Shown here: piece by piece, positions 8,520 to 16,706 of the stretch | How the letters are laid out: every line of letters begins with the position of its first letter | Numbering within the stretch: position 1 is the stretch's first letter | Program-made: the position numbers and the translations under genes | Assembly (NCBI GenBank): GCA_937894495.1 | Contig: CALCRR010000346.1 | Coordinates: forward strand, 1 to 30,406 | Direction: 5' to 3' | DNA length: 30,406 bases | Source: an uncultured Ruminococcus sp. | GTDB taxonomy: Bacteria > Bacillota > Clostridia > Oscillospirales > Ruminococcaceae | Notes under the pieces: model-generated | The model's input: the letters and a program-made list of their open reading frames with translations, nothing else | The model's database searches: none | What the model was told of the DNA's origin: nothing

Positions 8520-10496
8520 TTATTTTTTCAGTATTTCTTCCATTGGTGTATCGGGATTAATATCACTTAAAACATACAAAATATCTCTCGCTCTGGAGCA
8601 AGCGGTATATACCGATCGCATCTGGCTCTGAACTTGAGTTTGATCATTATCATCCATCTTTTTTATGGCTGACCATGAAGAAATCTCTTTCTTATACCCT
8701 TTATCACCAAAAACAAAACTATATGGATATAATCCAGCAAGGATTACCGCTTTGAAATCCAGCCCAAGAGATGAATCAATTGTAGTAAGAACAACTCCAG
8801 ATGTTTGGCTGTACTTTTTCCGTTCATATGTAGCTTTATCTGATGTAATTATCATTGAATAGGGTATGTCTTCTTGATTCAATAGCTTTTCTGTCCAATA
8901 CAAAAAATAGTATTTAACAGAAGCGTGTTGCTTGTAAGGAAAGATAATAGCAATGTCAGAGTAACTTATATCATACGTAGATACTATTTCTTTTATAGCA
9001 GCTCCAAGTTCTTTCTGGATATCCATACGGTTTATACCAGTTTTAACCTTTAAAGCTACTGATGGTTTCTCACCGATTTTAAAAGAATTATACTCATATT
9101 CCATTGAATTTATTAGATCCAACATAGATAAGCGGTTGTTTATATGTTTTAACATATTAGAAATGTATTCTGCTATTTCTTTACTATTTCTATAATTCTT
9201 CTCAATGTATCGTACTCGCCCTGTAAAATCAAGATTAACTCCGTTTATCTGTTTCCAAGGTGCATCACCTCTGCGGCTTAGCTTCCTTACCGCCTGATTA
9301 AGATCTCCAGCCATAAGAAAAACATGATCAGGATCCTCTCTGTCAAGAAGGTAATAACATAATTCAAGATATAATGGATTAAAAATCTGAACCTCATCAA
9401 TGAAAATGGCTTTAAATCTAAGTTTCAGTTTTCCACTCCTTACCAAATCTATACAGCCCTGTATTTCTTCATCTGTTGCATAGGGTGATGTACAACGTTT
9501 ATGTAAACATTGCCTATATATTTCATTTACCAACTTGTGAAACGTCATTATAAACAGGTTTTTATTATCACCAAAATCTGCACAAGCTTTTTTGAATCTA
9601 TATGAATCAGCAAGATTGCTATTATAACACGTTAGTAAAACTTTTGATTCTTTGAACATACTTGCATATTTAAACGCTTTTGAAAGTAACAATACACTTT
9701 TTCCTGCTCCTGGGTTTGCCAGTATAACACGATGCCCTTTTCCCATGTCATTAACTTGAGCAACTTGATATTCATCTAAAAAGAATGTCTTATACTCAAG
9801 CTCATTTCCAGAAATCTTAAAGTCTTCTTCGGATAAATGTGCCGTTGTTTCTTTAATGACTACGTTTTCTATTTCGTTCATTACAACAGTATACTCTGGT
9901 GCAAGTCTTTCAAATATTGCACGGCATTCTAAATCAGATAATATAGAAAAGTCCTTATCATAAGGTTTACGTATATCACTAAATATCCCCAACTCGCTGA
10001 TGTGTTTCTCATTCCCGTCAGATGTAACAGGACGGAAGAATTCAATAGCAGCATAACCTAATAATTCTGAGTAGTTATCTTTTTCTGAATTCTTCTTATT
10101 TATTTTTTCATTTGGAAAAAGAATAAGGTGCTTATAAGGAAACTTTAAACATTTAATGTCATTTTCTCTTACAATAAGAATTTTAGAATCAAGTAATCTA
10201 TCATACATCTTATCTTCGATATAATCAACGTAAGCTTTGTATGCACTTAGCTTACTAGCATCAATTCGATCATTATAGATTGAAAATGTTATTAAACCTT
10301 CACTCGGAGTAATATACATTCCCATATGTACATCAGCAGTACTCATTCCTAGTGGATCTATTCCTATTACAAAATGACCATTGTTGAATGTTCTGGATGC
10401 ATTTCTCAACAAAAACTTTTCAGCACTTGTGATATGATCTTTTCTTTCATAGTCCGCAGGCCATAAACGAATTGGCACACTTTCACCGTCTTTCAA
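8520..10496 (-). CDS. SF1 (UvrD-like) helicase with unrecognised N-terminal domain, first gene of defence operon
   Basis: A 658-residue protein. Residues about 238-658 are a superfamily 1 helicase: DEYQVAQV (241-248, Q-motif-like), Walker A ANPGAGKS (260-267), Walker B IFIDEVQIF (364-372, DEVQ rather than DEAQ), motif III GDLNQ (397-401), and near the C-terminus SLGLDFKAVILAG and TACSRARD (motifs V and VI). Residues 1-230 are not recognised. IGIDPLG...ADVHMGMYI...GLITFSIY (44-73) faintly recalls a NERD-type core, but no ExK is visible, so any nuclease site may be lost. The annotated start is a TTG with no clear Shine-Dalgarno. The GTG six codons later (10478), with GGTGA just before it, is a plausible alternative. 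It is the first gene after the operon promoter and lies 10 bases from drmA. Confidence 0.85.
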   Translation of the reverse strand: MKDGESVPIRLWPADYERKDHITSAEKFLLRNASRTFNNGHFVIGIDPLGMSTADVHMGMYITPSEGLITFSIYNDRIDASKLSAYKAYVDYIEDKMYDRLLDSKILIVRENDIKCLKFPYKHLILFPNEKINKKNSEKDNYSELLGYAAIEFFRPVTSDGNEKHISELGIFSDIRKPYDKDFSILSDLECRAIFERLAPEYTVVMNEIENVVIKETTAHLSEEDFKISGNELEYKTFFLDEYQVAQVNDMGKGHRVILANPGAGKSVLLLSKAFKYASMFKESKVLLTCYNSNLADSYRFKKACADFGDNKNLFIMTFHKLVNEIYRQCLHKRCTSPYATDEEIQGCIDLVRSGKLKLRFKAIFIDEVQIFNPLYLELCYYLLDREDPDHVFLMAGDLNQAVRKLSRRGDAPWKQINGVNLDFTGRVRYIEKNYRNSKEIAEYISNMLKHINNRLSMLDLINSMEYEYNSFKIGEKPSVALKVKTGINRMDIQKELGAAIKEIVSTYDISYSDIAIIFPYKQHASVKYYFLYWTEKLLNQEDIPYSMIITSDKATYERKKYSQTSGVVLTTIDSSLGLDFKAVILAGLYPYSFVFGDKGYKKEISSWSAIKKMDDNDQTQVQSQMRSVYTACSRARDILYVLSDINPDTPMEEILKK

Positions 10497-10549
10497 AAAG
10501 AATACTTATTGTCAAAAACATACAAGATCTCATTTTATTTCATATTTTT

Positions 10550-10578
10550 ATTATATAATATTTGCGGAATTTTGTCAA
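10550..10578 (-). promoter_or_regulatory. Consensus sigma-A promoter of the defence operon
   Basis: On the minus strand TTGACA (10578-10573) and TATAAT (10555-10550) are separated by exactly 17 bases, a perfect consensus. Transcription would start near 10543, giving a leader of about 45-65 bases before the first helicase gene. The leader contains an AGATCT, so a GATC site (10526-10529) lies just inside the transcript. Confidence 0.85.
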
Positions 10579-10589
10579 TATTAGCAGAA

Positions 10590-10629
10590 TAATAGTATAA
10601 TTATATATTTGATGTTATCTAATAGTATA
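10590..10629. repeat. Two TAATAGTATA boxes 30 bp apart upstream of the defence promoter
   Basis: TAATAGTATA occurs at 10590-10599 and again at 10620-10629. The 30-base spacing is close to three helical turns, so both boxes face the same side of DNA, just upstream of the -35 element. This is the layout of an operator or activator site. In such AT-rich DNA a chance repeat is possible, and no regulator gene is in the window. Confidence 0.35.
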
Positions 10630-10771
10630 TGTATCACTGATATTGTCAACGATTTTTGCGTTTTGCCATTCAAACATATGGAAACGTAAATCAAAATATA
10701 TTTTTCTCACTAAAGTTATGTAAATATCAAGCATTCTGTTACTTTGTCAATCTTCAAATTGAAAATAATTA

Positions 10772-10803
10772 ACCGCCGCTCAGGTACGTACCTGAACGGC
10801 GGT
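10772..10803 (-). terminator. Intrinsic terminator of the ATPase gene
   Basis: ACCGCCG (10772-10778) pairs with CGGCGGT (10797-10803), and the inner CAGGTAC pairs with GTACCTG, with one mismatch between the two stems. On the minus strand a TTAATTATTTT tail follows, 8 bases beyond the ATPase stop. On the plus strand GTTTTTG follows, so it may work in both directions, but no plus-strand gene needs it. Confidence 0.8.
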
Positions 10804-10810
10804 GTTTTTG

Positions 10811-12169
10811 TTATAAGCAAATCGTCATATAAGGCGGTATGCAAACAATGTCCTCTTTGAAACTGAGATTCCGTGGGTGTATCACATAGCACTCACCTAT
10901 ACGAGCTTTGTACTTCTCCTTGAAGCGTTTGAGCGGCTCTATCGAATACTTCTTGCCCGACTTGACCTCTATCGGGAACATCTTGTATTTCAGCTTGCTG
11001 TTGTTGGAGATCAGGAAGTCTATTTCAATATCGTTGCGGTGCTTATCAACGTTGTACTGCGTATAGAAATACAACTTGTGACCGTTCGCTGTCAGCATCT
11101 GAGCGATAGTGTTCTCATAGAGTATTCCCTCATTCATGTTCAGCTTGTCACCGAGTATCTGCTTGTAGACCTCATCTTCAAGCAGTTCGTTCTCGTCAAA
11201 GGCATGGCTTACGAGCAGCCCTGTATCGCCGAGATAGCACTTTACATACGCTCTGTTCTCATTGATCGACAGTCCCACATTCGGGTCATTGCACAGGAAA
11301 CATTCGTTGGAGATCATCGAATCCGACAGCCAGAAGAACGTTTCCTCATACTGGTCTGCCTTACTCCCTGCTGAAATATCATTGAAAACGACACGTTTTT
11401 CGTGCTGAGAGAGCAGACCGGGTATCTGATCAAATATGGTGAGGACTTTGCTCCTGTACTTGCGGCTTATTTTCAAGATCTCGCTGCGATACAGCGAGAG
11501 AATATCACGCTTTTCAATATCAGCCTTGTCGAAGTCTTTCCTGCTTTCAAGAAAAGCGATAACGCTCTGAGGCATACCGCCTACAAGCATATACTGCTTG
11601 AACAGGAGCATCGCTTTGTGGTGAAGCTCATTTTCAAGGGGAACTCTATCAGCAAAGCACTTACGAATATAACCGCATATCTGCTCCTCACCCAAAGCAT
11701 CGCAGAACTCCTCAAAATCCAGCGGATACATACTCAGATGACGCTCCTCCGAGGGGATGACAATATCCTTGACGTTCTCTTTTATAGAGATCAGAGAGCC
11801 TGTTTCGATATAGTCGTATCTTCCATCAGCAACGAGGTACTTGACGCACTCCCTTGCTTTGGAGTACATCTGCACCTCGTCAAAGATGATAAGCGACTCA
11901 CGCTCATACAGCTTCACACCGTAATATGTGGACAGCAGCATGAAGAACGTATCAAGATCGTTCATGTGCTTGGCGAAATAGTCCTTGACCTCGTCGGGAC
12001 ACATGGCGAAGTCGATCAGGATATAGCTCTTATATTCATTTTTGCCGAACTCCCCGCAGATCGTTGACTTACCGATACGTCTTGCCCCTTCGATCAAAAA
12101 TGCTTTCTTGCCGTTCAGCTCGTTTTTTAGGGTCAGCAGCTTGTCGTACATTTTACGTTTCAGTATCAT
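10811..12169 (-). CDS. AAA ATPase with DUF4143 and nuclease-like C-terminus
   Basis: A 452-residue protein of the AAA_14/DUF4143 family. Residues 1-130 are a P-loop ATPase with Walker A GARRIGKST (28-36) and Walker B IIFDEVQMY (94-102). The middle matches DUF4143-type helical regions by position. The C-terminus has a PD-(D/E)xK-like pattern: IEID (D384) and then IEVKSG (E401, K403). The family is abundant in gut Clostridia and Bacteroidetes. Its function is not well established, and defence or toxin-like roles have been suggested from its domains. GAGG about 7 bases before the ATG supports the start. It has its own terminator and is separated from the defence operon by about 300 bases, so it is probably a neighbour rather than a component. 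Its base composition is closer to the housekeeping genes than to the island. Confidence 0.88.
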   Translation of the reverse strand: MILKRKMYDKLLTLKNELNGKKAFLIEGARRIGKSTICGEFGKNEYKSYILIDFAMCPDEVKDYFAKHMNDLDTFFMLLSTYYGVKLYERESLIIFDEVQMYSKARECVKYLVADGRYDYIETGSLISIKENVKDIVIPSEERHLSMYPLDFEEFCDALGEEQICGYIRKCFADRVPLENELHHKAMLLFKQYMLVGGMPQSVIAFLESRKDFDKADIEKRDILSLYRSEILKISRKYRSKVLTIFDQIPGLLSQHEKRVVFNDISAGSKADQYEETFFWLSDSMISNECFLCNDPNVGLSINENRAYVKCYLGDTGLLVSHAFDENELLEDEVYKQILGDKLNMNEGILYENTIAQMLTANGHKLYFYTQYNVDKHRNDIEIDFLISNNSKLKYKMFPIEVKSGKKYSIEPLKRFKEKYKARIGECYVIHPRNLSFKEDIVCIPPYMTICL

Positions 12170-12320
12170 GATAACGCCTCATTTCCATAATACGCAGGTT
12201 TTAGCTTGTTTGCAAGTCCCTTAATACGTAGGTTTATGATAATTATACTATATGAAAGCGAAAAAGACAAGCGTAAAGAAAAAACACACATTTACGTAAA
12301 ACGCCCATATTTCAAGTCAC

Positions 12321-12352
12321 AAAAAAGCTCTCACAGCCGAAACTGTGAGAGC
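12321..12352 (-). terminator. Intrinsic terminator downstream of ppdK
   Basis: GCTCTCACAG (12327-12336) pairs perfectly with CTGTGAGAGC (12343-12352) around a 6-base loop. On the minus strand six T residues follow (12326-12321). It lies about 150 bases beyond the ppdK stop, after the coding-like remnant, so both would share one transcript. Confidence 0.9.
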
Positions 12353-12376
12353 CTTATTATTAACTATTCTATCGGC

Positions 12377-12502
12377 TCAGACATACACGTTTACACGGAT
12401 GTCACGCCAATTGTGGAATTCATGCTTCTCAGACTTAGCTCGGAAGTGTTCCTCTGCATCGCCCTGAAACAGCGTAAAATCGCCGATTTTGAGATAGTCG
12501 TG
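12377..12502 (-). pseudogene. Coding-like C-terminal remnant after ppdK
   Basis: Directly after the ppdK stop another minus-strand frame reads about 41 residues (beginning HDYLKIGDFTLFQGDAEEHF and ending IRVNVYV, then TGA). The amino-acid mix and codon choice look like a real soluble protein, but there is no ATG, GTG or TTG start and no ribosome binding site. A +2 frame then reads SEPIE before a stop. It could be the tail of a decayed gene whose front was lost, or a chance frame. I do not recognise the family. Confidence 0.35.
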
Positions 12503-12504
12503 AA

Positions 12505-15132
12505 TTACTTCTTTTCGTTGATTGCAGCCTGAGCAGCAGCCAGTCTTGCGATCGGTACCCTGAAAGGTGAGCAGGATACATAGTCAAGACCGATCTTGTG
12601 GCAGAACTCTACAGATGTAGGATCGCCGCCGTGCTCGCCGCAGATACCGCAGTGAAGTGCAGGATTTACAGGCTTGCCCAGCTTGATAGCCATCTCCATC
12701 AGCTTGCCTACGCCTGTCTGGTCAAGCTTAGCAAATGGATCGTTCTCGAAGATCTTCTTGTCGTAGTAAGCTCCCAGGAACTTGCCTGCGTCGTCTCTCG
12801 AGAAGCCGTATGTCATCTGTGTCAGGTCGTTTGTACCGAAGCAGAAGAAGTCAGCGTTAGCAGCGATCTCGTCAGCTGTCAGAGCAGCTCTTGGGATCTC
12901 GATCATTGTACCAACCTCGTACTTCAGGTCAGCGCCGGCCTCAGCTATAACAGCGTCAGCAGTCTCAACTACGACCTTCTTAACGAACTTGAGCTCCTTA
13001 ACATCGCCAACCAGCGGGATCATTATCTCAGGCTTAACGTTCCAGTCAGCGTGAGCCTTCTGTACGTTGATAGCAGCCTTGATAACAGCGCTTGTCTGCA
13101 TCTTGGCGATCTCAGGATATGTTACTGCCAGACGGCAGCCTCTGTGACCCATCATAGGATTGAACTCGTGCAGTGAAGCAATGAGTGCCTTGATGTCGTC
13201 AACAGACTTGCCCTGTGCGTCAGCCAGAGCCTTGATGTCCTCTTCCTCAGTAGGAACGAACTCGTGCAGAGGAGGATCCAGGAATCTGATAGTAACAGGA
13301 TTTCCTTCAAGTGCCTCATAAAGAGCCTCAAAGTCAGCCTGCTGCATAGGCTCGATCTTAGCAAGAGCAGCCTCTCTCTCCTCAACTGTGTCAGCGCAGA
13401 TCATCTCTCTGAATGCTGCAATTCTGTCAGCCTCGAAGAACATGTGCTCTGTACGGCAAAGACCAATGCCCTCTGCGCCCAGCTCTCTTGCCTTCTTAGC
13501 GTCAGCAGGAGTATCAGCGTTTGTTCTTACCTTCAGTGTTCTGTACTTGTCAGCCCAATCCATGATCCTGCCGAATTCGCCTGCGATCTGTGCATCAACT
13601 GTAGGAATGATACCATCATAGATGTTACCTGTTGTACCGTCGATAGAGATGTAGTCGCCCTCAACAAATGTCTTGCCTGCAAGCTCGAACTTCTTGTTAG
13701 CCTCGTCCATCTTGATGTCGCCGCAGCCCGATACGCAGCACTCGCCCATACCTCTTGCTACAACGGCAGCGTGAGATGTCATACCGCCTCTTACTGTCAG
13801 GATACCCTGAGCAGCCTTCATACCTGTGATATCCTCAGGTGATGTCTCAAGTCTTACCAGAACTACCTTCTCGCCCTTCTCAGCCCACTCAACAGCGTCG
13901 TCAGCTGTGAATACGATCTTACCGCAAGCAGCTCCGGGTGAAGCGCCAAGACCCTTGCCAATAGGTGTAGCAGCCTTGAGTGCAGCAGCGTCGAACTGAG
14001 GGTGAAGCAGAGTGTCAAGGTTTCTGGGGTCGATCATTGCAACAGCTTCCTGCTCTGTTCTCATGCCCTCGTCAACCAGGTCACAAGCGATCTTCAGAGC
14101 AGCCTGTGCTGTTCTCTTACCGTTTCTTGTCTGAAGCATATAGAGCTTTCTGTTCTCAACAGTGAACTCCATATCCTGCATATCTCTGTAGTGGTTCTCC
14201 AGAGTCTGGCAAACCTCCTGGAACTGCTTGAAAGCCTCAGGGAAGGTCTCAGCCATCTGTGAGATAGGCATAGGTGTACGAACGCCTGCAACAACGTCCT
14301 CGCCCTGAGCGTTGGTCAGGAACTCACCCATGAGCTTCTTCTCGCCTGTAGCGGGATCTCTTGTGAATGCAACACCTGTGCCGCAGTCATCGCCCATGTT
14401 ACCGAATGCCATTGACTGTACATTGACAGCAGTGCCCCATGAGAAAGGAATATCGTTATCACGTCTGTAAACGTTAGCTCTTGGGTTATCCCATGAACGG
14501 AATACTGCCTTAACAGCGCCCATGAGCTGCTCCTTAGGATCGTCAGGGAAGTCAGCGCCGATCTTGGACTTGTACTCAGCCTTGAACTGACCAGCCAGCT
14601 CCTTCAGGTCGTCAGCGTCCAGCTCAACGTCCTGCTTAACGCCCTTCTTATCCTTCATTTCGTCGATAAGCTCTTCAAAATACTTCTTACCAACTTCCAT
14701 AACAACGTCGGAATACATCTGGATAAATCTTCTGTAGCAGTCCCAAGCCCATCTAGCGTTGCCTGACTTAGCTGCGATAGTCTCAACAACTGTCTCGTTA
14801 AGACCAAGGTTAAGGATAGTATCCATCATACCGGGCATAGATGCTCTCGCACCTGAACGAACAGAAACAAGGAGCGGATTTTCCTTGTCGCCGAACTTCT
14901 TACCGGTGATCTCTTCCATTTTAACGATATACTCATTGATCTCAGCCTGGATCTCATCACTGATACCGCCGTCCTCATAATACTGAGTACAAGCCTCTGT
15001 AGTGATAGTGAAGCCCTGGGGAACAGGGAGGCCGATGTTTGTCATCTCAGCCAGGTTAGCACCCTTACCGCCGAGAAGCTCTCTCATGTCGGCATTGCCT
15101 TCAGAGAAAAGGTAACAATACTTCTTTGCCAT
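12505..15132 (-). CDS. ppdK: Pyruvate, phosphate dikinase
   Basis: An 875-residue full-length PPDK (EC 2.7.9.1), which interconverts pyruvate + ATP + Pi and PEP + AMP + PPi in the cytoplasm. Anaerobic Clostridia often use it in the glycolytic direction to save energy. The N-terminal ATP-grasp region starts YLFSEGNADMRELLGGKGAN. The central phosphohistidine domain has GGMTSHAAVVARGMGE, with the catalytic His in TSHA. The C-terminal PEP-utilising barrel has GIGLCRTEHMFF, MMGHRGCRL and ALHCGICGEHGGDP with the catalytic Cys. A GGAGGT ribosome binding site lies about 8 bases before the ATG. It is a single gene with its own promoter and terminator. Confidence 0.98.
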   Translation of the reverse strand: MAKKYCYLFSEGNADMRELLGGKGANLAEMTNIGLPVPQGFTITTEACTQYYEDGGISDEIQAEINEYIVKMEEITGKKFGDKENPLLVSVRSGARASMPGMMDTILNLGLNETVVETIAAKSGNARWAWDCYRRFIQMYSDVVMEVGKKYFEELIDEMKDKKGVKQDVELDADDLKELAGQFKAEYKSKIGADFPDDPKEQLMGAVKAVFRSWDNPRANVYRRDNDIPFSWGTAVNVQSMAFGNMGDDCGTGVAFTRDPATGEKKLMGEFLTNAQGEDVVAGVRTPMPISQMAETFPEAFKQFQEVCQTLENHYRDMQDMEFTVENRKLYMLQTRNGKRTAQAALKIACDLVDEGMRTEQEAVAMIDPRNLDTLLHPQFDAAALKAATPIGKGLGASPGAACGKIVFTADDAVEWAEKGEKVVLVRLETSPEDITGMKAAQGILTVRGGMTSHAAVVARGMGECCVSGCGDIKMDEANKKFELAGKTFVEGDYISIDGTTGNIYDGIIPTVDAQIAGEFGRIMDWADKYRTLKVRTNADTPADAKKARELGAEGIGLCRTEHMFFEADRIAAFREMICADTVEEREAALAKIEPMQQADFEALYEALEGNPVTIRFLDPPLHEFVPTEEEDIKALADAQGKSVDDIKALIASLHEFNPMMGHRGCRLAVTYPEIAKMQTSAVIKAAINVQKAHADWNVKPEIMIPLVGDVKELKFVKKVVVETADAVIAEAGADLKYEVGTMIEIPRAALTADEIAANADFFCFGTNDLTQMTYGFSRDDAGKFLGAYYDKKIFENDPFAKLDQTGVGKLMEMAIKLGKPVNPALHCGICGEHGGDPTSVEFCHKIGLDYVSCSPFRVPIARLAAAQAAINEKK

Positions 15133-15213
15133 TGGTTTTCTACCTCCAAAAAATTGAATTCCGTAATTTTGTTCAAATCTTACACTTCAAACGACAATTA
15201 CGGTCGTACTTAT

Positions 15214-15242
15214 ATTATAACAGACTTTCAGCAAAATTACCA
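15214..15242 (-). promoter_or_regulatory. Putative ppdK promoter (extended -10)
   Basis: On the minus strand a TATAAT (15219-15214) is preceded by TGT, an extended -10 of the TGnTATAAT type. The -35 at 17 bases is TGGTAA, a poor match to TTGACA. The leader would be about 75 bases. Confidence 0.55.
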
Positions 15243-15375
15243 TAGTTTTTTACGATTTTCAGGCAGAAAATCTTACACAATTTTTCCTTGAATTTTCTGT
15301 GCACCTTACACAATTCAAAACAAATCAAAATAATTTATGAAGTAATATAGCACAAAATTGTTATGATTTTATATC

Positions 15376-15506
15376 TGCTTGCCAGCCGCTAGTGGTCAGA
15401 GTGCCGGGGGCTGGAAAAACGGTTTACAAAATTCTGTTGTAGATCGCGCAAATACACTATTTACCAAGGTTCGCCTGCTCCACAAAAGTGCGAGAGGTGG
15501 GGGAAG
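15376..15506. repeat. Composite intergenic repeat, copy downstream of alr
   Basis: The order CGCTAGTGGTCAGAGTG, then GTTTACAAAATT, TAGATCGCGCAAAT, TTTACCAAGGTT and CACAAAAGTG...GGTGGGGGAAG is the same as in the copies at 24340-24465 and 24744-24935, at lower identity. This copy lacks the GTAAGAN heptamers. Confidence 0.55.
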
Positions 15507-15516
15507 AAAAGGGGGC

Positions 15517-16644
15517 TTAGTCCACGGTGGAGGAAGTGATCCTGCTCACTCTGGAGGTAACAAGGCAGGTGACTTCGTAGCCTATGGTGCCTGTGAGGGC
15601 GGCGATGTGGTCGGCGGTGATATCCTTGTTCATCAGCTCGGCGATATCCCCGGGGCGGACATCTCCTGCATCGGTGACATCTGCCATGAACTGGTCCATG
15701 CAGACCCTGCCCGCTATTTTGCAGCGGCTGCCGTTGATGATGACCTCCCCCACGTTACTGAGAGCTCTGGGGTAGCCGTCGGCATAGCCTGCGGTTATGG
15801 TGGCAAGGCGCATGGGGCGGGGGCTCACAAAGGTCCTGCCGTAGCTCACGGCGGTGCCCTGCTCAATGGTCTTTACCTGGGATACCACAGCTTTAAGGGT
15901 CATAACAGGCTTGGGGACAAAGGGCAGCGGCTTGGCAGGGTCGGGGTACAGCCCGTAGAGGATAATTCCCAGACGTGCCAGGGTGCTGCGCTGTGAGTAT
16001 TTATATGCGCCGCCTGCTGAGTTGAGACAGTGGGCGTGCTTTAAAACAAGCCCCCTCTTATCCAGCATATCCCTGACGGCAAAAAATTTCTCGGTCTGCA
16101 TTCTGGTATAGTCGTCGTCCGACTTATCAGTGCCGTCGGCAGAGGAATAGTGGGTGAAAATGCCCTCGGCTGAGATATGGGGCAGTGCGGCGATTTTTTC
16201 TATCTCGTCACAGGTCTGTGATACATCTGCACGAATGCCGATACGGGTCATGCCTGTATCAACAGCGATATGCAGCCTGACCGTATCAGCGGTATTTTGT
16301 GACAGCTTTTCTGCATAGGCATACTCGGTGCAGGCTTGCAGGATATCAAGATCTGCGATCTGCTGCGCCAGCTCGGGGGGAGTATAGCCGAGAATAAGTA
16401 TCTCGCCCTTTATGCCCATATCACGCAGCCTTCTGGCTTCATCAAAATTAGATACCGCAAAATACTTAACACCCAGCTCATTCTGCAAAAATGGTGCGAT
16501 AATGCGGTCATCGTGCCCGTAGCAGGCAGCCTTTACCACGCACATCAGCTCAGTGCCCTCGGGCAGCAGCTTTTTATATTCGGTAAGATTATACTCAACT
16601 GCCGACAGGTCGATCTCTGCCCAGCAGCGTTTCAGATGGTTCAT
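15517..16644 (-). CDS. alr: Alanine racemase
   Basis: A 375-residue PLP-dependent fold-III racemase (EC 5.1.1.1), which makes D-alanine for peptidoglycan in the cytoplasm. CVVKAACYGHD (residues 35-45) carries the PLP lysine K38. VDTGMTRIGI is the usual barrel motif. SYGRTF has the second catalytic tyrosine, and GYADGYPR and CMDQFMADVTD are conserved C-terminal motifs. The PLP motif differs from the common VVKADAYGHG by Ala for Asp/Asn, Cys and a final Asp, so a serine-racemase-like specificity cannot be excluded. AAGGAAG precedes the ATG, and a consensus promoter lies 63 bases upstream. The gene is monocistronic. Confidence 0.95.
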   Translation of the reverse strand: MNHLKRCWAEIDLSAVEYNLTEYKKLLPEGTELMCVVKAACYGHDDRIIAPFLQNELGVKYFAVSNFDEARRLRDMGIKGEILILGYTPPELAQQIADLDILQACTEYAYAEKLSQNTADTVRLHIAVDTGMTRIGIRADVSQTCDEIEKIAALPHISAEGIFTHYSSADGTDKSDDDYTRMQTEKFFAVRDMLDKRGLVLKHAHCLNSAGGAYKYSQRSTLARLGIILYGLYPDPAKPLPFVPKPVMTLKAVVSQVKTIEQGTAVSYGRTFVSPRPMRLATITAGYADGYPRALSNVGEVIINGSRCKIAGRVCMDQFMADVTDAGDVRPGDIAELMNKDITADHIAALTGTIGYEVTCLVTSRVSRITSSTVD

Positions 16645-16706
16645 ACTATATTACTTCCTTTTTTAAGCTTTTCAGAGGCAAGCCTCCCCTGCCTCTCACC
16701 ATTAAA

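Larger units (their letters stand above)
10497..10810 (-). other. AT-rich intergenic region: operon promoter, direct repeats and ATPase terminator
   Basis: About 310 bases without a convincing gene. From low to high coordinates it holds the leader of the defence operon, its promoter (10550-10578), two identical TAATAGTATA boxes (10590-10599 and 10620-10629), an AT-rich stretch with a second TTGACA (10644-10649, no good -10), and the terminator of the ATPase gene. I see no small RNA or regulator gene. Confidence 0.7.
12170..12504 (-). other. Intergenic region with dikinase terminator and a coding-like remnant
   Basis: About 335 bases between the ATPase start and the dikinase stop. It contains a 41-codon coding-like stretch (12377-12502), the terminator (12321-12352) and an AT-rich stretch (12180-12320) that should carry the ATPase promoter. 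I could not assign that promoter with confidence. Confidence 0.6.
15133..15516. other. Intergenic region: ppdK promoter and a copy of the composite repeat
   Basis: About 385 bases between the ppdK start and the alr stop. The part next to ppdK carries the promoter (15214-15242) and AT-rich sequence. The part next to alr (15376-15506) is a copy of the composite intergenic repeat described near 24.4-24.9 kb. No gene or clear alr terminator is seen. Confidence 0.65.

Noticed and set aside
10644..10666. Second promoter at the distal TTGACA
   Set aside because: No -10 hexamer at proper distance. The best match is at 14 bases.
1..10810. Canonical DISARM or BREX/Dnd system
   Set aside because: No DrmC, PglX/PglZ or DndCDE motifs were seen. 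Only the DrmA/DrmB core and a DndB-like N-terminus are present.
11402..12067. 221-codon plus-strand frame inside the ATPase gene
   Set aside because: Opposite-strand shadow without ribosome site. The ATPase motifs are on the minus strand.
12206..12532. 108-codon plus-strand frame over the terminator region
   Set aside because: It crosses the ppdK terminator hairpin and has no protein-like sequence.
15379..15996. 205-codon plus-strand frame overlapping alr
   Set aside because: It is the shadow of alr. The Gly/His-rich composition is an artefact of the opposite strand.
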